This document shows, one piece after another, positions 61,464 through 64,000 of a DNA stretch of 64,000 nucleotides (position 1 is its first letter; every line of letters starts with the position of its first letter). This DNA is from Sphaerisporangium rufum (GTDB taxonomy: Bacteria; Actinomycetota; Actinomycetes; Streptosporangiales; Streptosporangiaceae). The position numbers were made by a program, and so were the translations under genes. The notes beneath the pieces were generated by a model. It did no database searches, was not told the origin of the DNA, and worked only from the letters and a program-made list of their open reading frames with translations. The DNA lies in contig NZ_BOOU01000003.1 of the NCBI RefSeq assembly GCF_016863395.1, positions 104,260 to 168,259 on the forward strand, in the 5' to 3' direction.

Positions 61464-63002
61464 TCAGCCGGCCCGGGCGGTCCAGTAGAGCATGTTGAGA
61501 TCGTGGTCGAGCGCCTTGCGGGTGTCCGGCACGTTCGCGAAGATCATCGCAGGCTTCTTCTTGGCGGTGCCGATCACCATGACGTACGCCTGGGAGGTGC
61601 GCTTCTTGCCGTCCACCGGGTAGGTGACCTTGTAGCCGAGCATCCAGCCGGGGCCGTACCGGGCACGCTGCGACACCGTCCAGGAGAATTTGGCCCCCGG
61701 GGGCTGGTAGCGGAGCGTCCACTTCACCACCCGGCCGGCCAGCGCCCGGTACTGGGCGTCGGTGACCGGCGCGGTCCCGACCGTCACCGGCACCGGAGCC
61801 GAACCGATCATCGCGCGCGGCGGCGTGGCGGCGCCCGCCTTCTGCCCGGCCGTGAACGGCGCGCCCAGCGACGCCTTCTTCCACGGCGCGCCGAATCCGG
61901 CGTAGCTGACGCCGGCCTTGCGGTCGACCACGTAGGACAGCACCGGAGTGCCGGTGCCGGTGAAGACCGTCATCGCCCGGGCGGCCGGGACCTTGGGCAC
62001 CGCGATGGGCGGCGGCGCGGTGGTGCTCGGCGCGGCGCCCCCGCCGGCCTGGGACGGCGCGGCATCCGGCTCGACCGCGGGCCGGTCCCCGGAGAACAGC
62101 GTGAAGATGAGCACCACGATGACCACCGTGGCCAGCGCCGCGCCGGTCGCGTAGACCGTCCGGATCGGGATGTCGCCGATCCGCAGCAGGGCGGCCTCCA
62201 GCGGGCGCGGCAACCGGGAGCGCCGGGCGCGGACCGGTGGCGGCGCCGAGGGCACCGGCCGCTCCTCCAGCGGTTCCCACTCCTCCGCCGCCGCCGCGGC
62301 GGGCCTACCGGCCGGGGAACCGGCCCGTTCCCCGGCGTCCGGTGCTCCCGGCGCCTCGGCGGCAGCGGCGGCGGCCGGCCCGGCGGGCGGCCGCTCCGGC
62401 CCGAGATCAGGCTCGGCGGCCGGCCCTCGGCGGCCGGGCCGGAGGAACGGTCCAGCGGGCATGCGCAGATGCGCGGTGGTGGCGTCGTCCCGCGGCTCGC
62501 CCGCGAACTCGTCGTCCACCGGCTCGTCGTCCACCGGCTCGGCGTCCACCGGCTCGGCGTCCACGGGCTCGGCGCTCTCGGCCTCCGCATCCGCGGCCCC
62601 CGCGTCCTCGACGTACGCGGCACCGGCGGACCGGTCGTCGCCGGGCCGGTCATCCGCGCTCTGGTCAGCGGCGGGCCGGCCGTCCGTGGGCCGGCCGGCC
62701 GCGGCCTGGTCATCGGCGGGCTCGGCCTTCGCCGGCTCGGCGGGGATGGACGGTATCCGCCAGTTCGTCGTCGCCGCCTGGTCCGGCGGGTCCGCCTCCG
62801 CGGCGCCGGCCGGCTGATCGTCCCTGGCACCGGCAGGGCCGGCCGGGGCACGCGCGGCGGCGGTGGCGGCCTCGATGACGGCCCGTGCCTGGCCGGCGCT
62901 CAGCTGCGGCATCGGCGTGGTCGGCGCTTCGTAGGAGGGAACGTGAGCCGGAACCCGCCCTTTTCCAGGGCGGCCAGAGGAGTTCTCCGCACCGTCCGCC
63001 AT
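61464..63002 (-). CDS. Single-pass membrane protein with repetitive acidic cytoplasmic region
   Basis: A 512-aa protein I do not recognise by family. Residues 1-270 are Ala/Pro/Asp/Glu-rich and probably disordered, including four EPVDA/EPVDD repeats. One transmembrane helix (about 277-298, YATGAALATVVIVVLIFTLF) leads to an extracytoplasmic domain of about 190 residues (VLSYVVDRKAGVSYAGFGAPWKK ... WTLRYQPPGAKFSWTVSQRA). The topology resembles actinobacterial envelope or signalling proteins. It is 82 nt downstream of nothing convergent: the FadE34-like start lies before it on the same strand, and an HtrA gene is divergent. Confidence 0.8.
   Translation of the reverse strand: MADGAENSSGRPGKGRVPAHVPSYEAPTTPMPQLSAGQARAVIEAATAAARAPAGPAGARDDQPAGAAEADPPDQAATTNWRIPSIPAEPAKAEPADDQAAAGRPTDGRPAADQSADDRPGDDRSAGAAYVEDAGAADAEAESAEPVDAEPVDAEPVDDEPVDDEFAGEPRDDATTAHLRMPAGPFLRPGRRGPAAEPDLGPERPPAGPAAAAAAEAPGAPDAGERAGSPAGRPAAAAAEEWEPLEERPVPSAPPPVRARRSRLPRPLEAALLRIGDIPIRTVYATGAALATVVIVVLIFTLFSGDRPAVEPDAAPSQAGGGAAPSTTAPPPIAVPKVPAARAMTVFTGTGTPVLSYVVDRKAGVSYAGFGAPWKKASLGAPFTAGQKAGAATPPRAMIGSAPVPVTVGTAPVTDAQYRALAGRVVKWTLRYQPPGAKFSWTVSQRARYGPGWMLGYKVTYPVDGKKRTSQAYVMVIGTAKKKPAMIFANVPDTRKALDHDLNMLYWTARAG
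62511..62570. repeat. 15-bp coding tandem repeat
   Basis: Four copies of a 15-bp unit, GTCGTCCACCGGCTC or GGCGTCCACCGGCTC, encode EPVDD, EPVDD, EPVDA, EPVDA in the disordered part of the membrane protein. Confidence 0.88.
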
Positions 63003-63210
63003 GTGCGCAGACTACGTCACGCGCCGGTGCTCTCGCGGCCCTCGATCCCGGCCCTCGTCCGGCGCCGGGTGCGTTTCCGCAGGTAGATCGGCCGTTGCCT
63101 GGGTGAAGAAAATCACGCTCCGCGTCCGCCGCCTGGTAGCGACCGGCAAAGATCCCGACATTGGTGATGAACAGCGAGTAGCTTCACTAGCCTCGGGAAT
63201 CACCCATTGC

Positions 63211-64000
63211 ATGAAAAGGAGTCCAGGAACCCGTCGGATCCGACATGTCGGTCGACAGGCCATCTCGGTGGGGATGGCCGGACTCCTGGTCGCCGCCGGC
63301 GGATGCGGCCCGGTCGCACCCCCCACCGCCACCGGCACCGCGACGGAGACCGCGAGCGCGACCGATCGCGCCACCGGCGACGGGCCCGGGCGGACCGAGA
63401 CCCCGCGATCGCTGGTCGCCGAGGAGCAGGCCTACGAGCAGGTCATCTCCCAGGTACTGCCGTCCATCGTGCAGATCACCACCAAGAACGGCCTCGGCTC
63501 GGGCATCGTCTACGACACCGCCGGCCACATCGTGACGAACGCCCACGTGGTCGGCCGGTCCCGCAGCTTCGAGGTCACCCTGTCCACCGGCGGCCGGTCA
63601 CGGCGGGCCGACCTGGTCGCCTCCTACCCGCTCGGCGACCTCGCCGTCATCAAGGTCGGCGACCGCACCGGGCTCAGCCCGGCGACGTTCGGCGACTCGA
63701 CCAGGCTCAAGGTGGGCCAGATCGTGCTGGCCATGGGCAATCCGCTGGGCCTGTCCGGCAGCGTGACCAACGGCATCGTGTCCGCCCTGGGGCGCACGGT
63801 CACCGAACCGCAGGGCGAGGGTTCGCCGGGGGCCACCATCACCAACGCCATCCAGACGTCGGCGTCGATCAACCCGGGCAACAGCGGCGGCGCGCTCACC
63901 AACCTGTCCGGCGAGGTGATCGGCGTGCCCACGCTGGCGGCGGTCAATCCGGACATGGGCGGCGGGGCGGCGCCCGGCATCGGATTCGCCATCCCGAGCA
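63211..64000 (+). CDS. HtrA/DegP-like S1C serine protease, 3'-truncated
   Basis: The first 263 residues of an extracytoplasmic trypsin-like protease; the window ends before the PDZ domain. ATG 63211 is the first start after the promoter region. Residues 1-31 are a signal sequence or anchor ending AAGGCGPV, with a weak lipobox-like Cys32. A Thr/Ala-rich linker precedes the protease domain. Catalytic residues are clear: His in VTNAHVVG, Asp in LGDLAVIKV, Ser in NPGNSGGALT. The role is probably envelope protein quality control. It is divergent from the membrane protein gene. Confidence 0.9.
   Translation, partial: MKRSPGTRRIRHVGRQAISVGMAGLLVAAGGCGPVAPPTATGTATETASATDRATGDGPGRTETPRSLVAEEQAYEQVISQVLPSIVQITTKNGLGSGIVYDTAGHIVTNAHVVGRSRSFEVTLSTGGRSRRADLVASYPLGDLAVIKVGDRTGLSPATFGDSTRLKVGQIVLAMGNPLGLSGSVTNGIVSALGRTVTEPQGEGSPGATITNAIQTSASINPGNSGGALTNLSGEVIGVPTLAAVNPDMGGGAAPGIGFAIPS

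Noticed and set aside
1..64000. tRNA, rRNA, riboswitch, insertion sequence or prophage genes
   Set aside because: Scanned by eye for T-loop motifs, transposase and integrase signatures and known riboswitch cores; none was convincing. A tRNAscan or Infernal run would be decisive.

Overview
The window is very GC-rich, with codon third positions almost always G or C, frequent GTG/TTG starts and many 4-nt stop/start overlaps. It therefore comes from a filamentous high-GC actinomycete. The mix of secreted pectate lyases, a streptogrisin-type protease, a KstR-like steroid regulon and a decaprenyl-phosphoryl-arabinose/AftD locus suggests a Thermomonosporaceae or Streptosporangiales member (Actinomadura-like). 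That placement is inference: no rRNA or other phylogenetic marker is present, and I saw no tRNA genes.

Layout. 1-5.2 kb: the end of a SEL1/TPR-like protein, alanine dehydrogenase with a class III aminotransferase, and an M20 dipeptidase. 5.2-9.9 kb: two secreted pectate lyases (PL1 and PL3 with a ricin-type lectin) that share an operator-like palindrome, with TetR, DUF6204-like and DinB genes between them. 10.1-13.7 kb: a self-contained efflux-type operon (ABC ATPase, YhgE/Pip membrane protein, TetR) behind a perfect 24-bp TetR-type operator. 13.9-16.7 kb: PLP dehydratase, LysR and LysE exporter. 16.7-18.1 kb: a DUF4143 ATPase preceded by five 23-bp tandem repeats. 18.2-26.9 kb: a steroid/acyl-CoA catabolic cluster (two acyl-CoA ligases, two thiolase-like proteins, a double DUF35 protein, a crotonase, a nitronate-monooxygenase-like flavoprotein) with several KstR-like sites. 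27-34.3 kb: LysR regulator, S1 protease, an RHH/Clp-N protein, two VapBC-type toxin-antitoxin pairs, DUF1992 and a small secreted protein.

34.4-51.8 kb is a cell-envelope locus for D-arabinan assembly: DprE2, DprE1, UbiA-type DPPR synthase, two DUF3068 proteins, an acyltransferase, large membrane proteins, a methyltransferase, AftD, a GT4 glycosyltransferase and a DUF2613 peptide. From memory, the set matches the mycobacterial Rv0224c-Rv0228/Rv0236c and Rv3790-Rv3806c neighbourhoods. DprE1 has Ala where M. tuberculosis has the benzothiazinone-reactive Cys387.

52.0-59.0 kb is the most unusual part. It is a six-gene operon joined throughout by 4-nt overlaps: GntR regulator, AprB-like ferredoxin, solute-binding lipoprotein with a C-terminal extension, permease, ATPase, and an AprA/FrdA-like flavoprotein fused to HEAT repeats. 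I infer uptake of a small, probably sulfur- or nitrogen-containing, anion coupled to a flavin/Fe-S redox enzyme. The right end carries a FadE34-like fused acyl-CoA dehydrogenase, a single-pass membrane protein with a repetitive acidic cytoplasmic region, and the start of an HtrA-type S1C protease.
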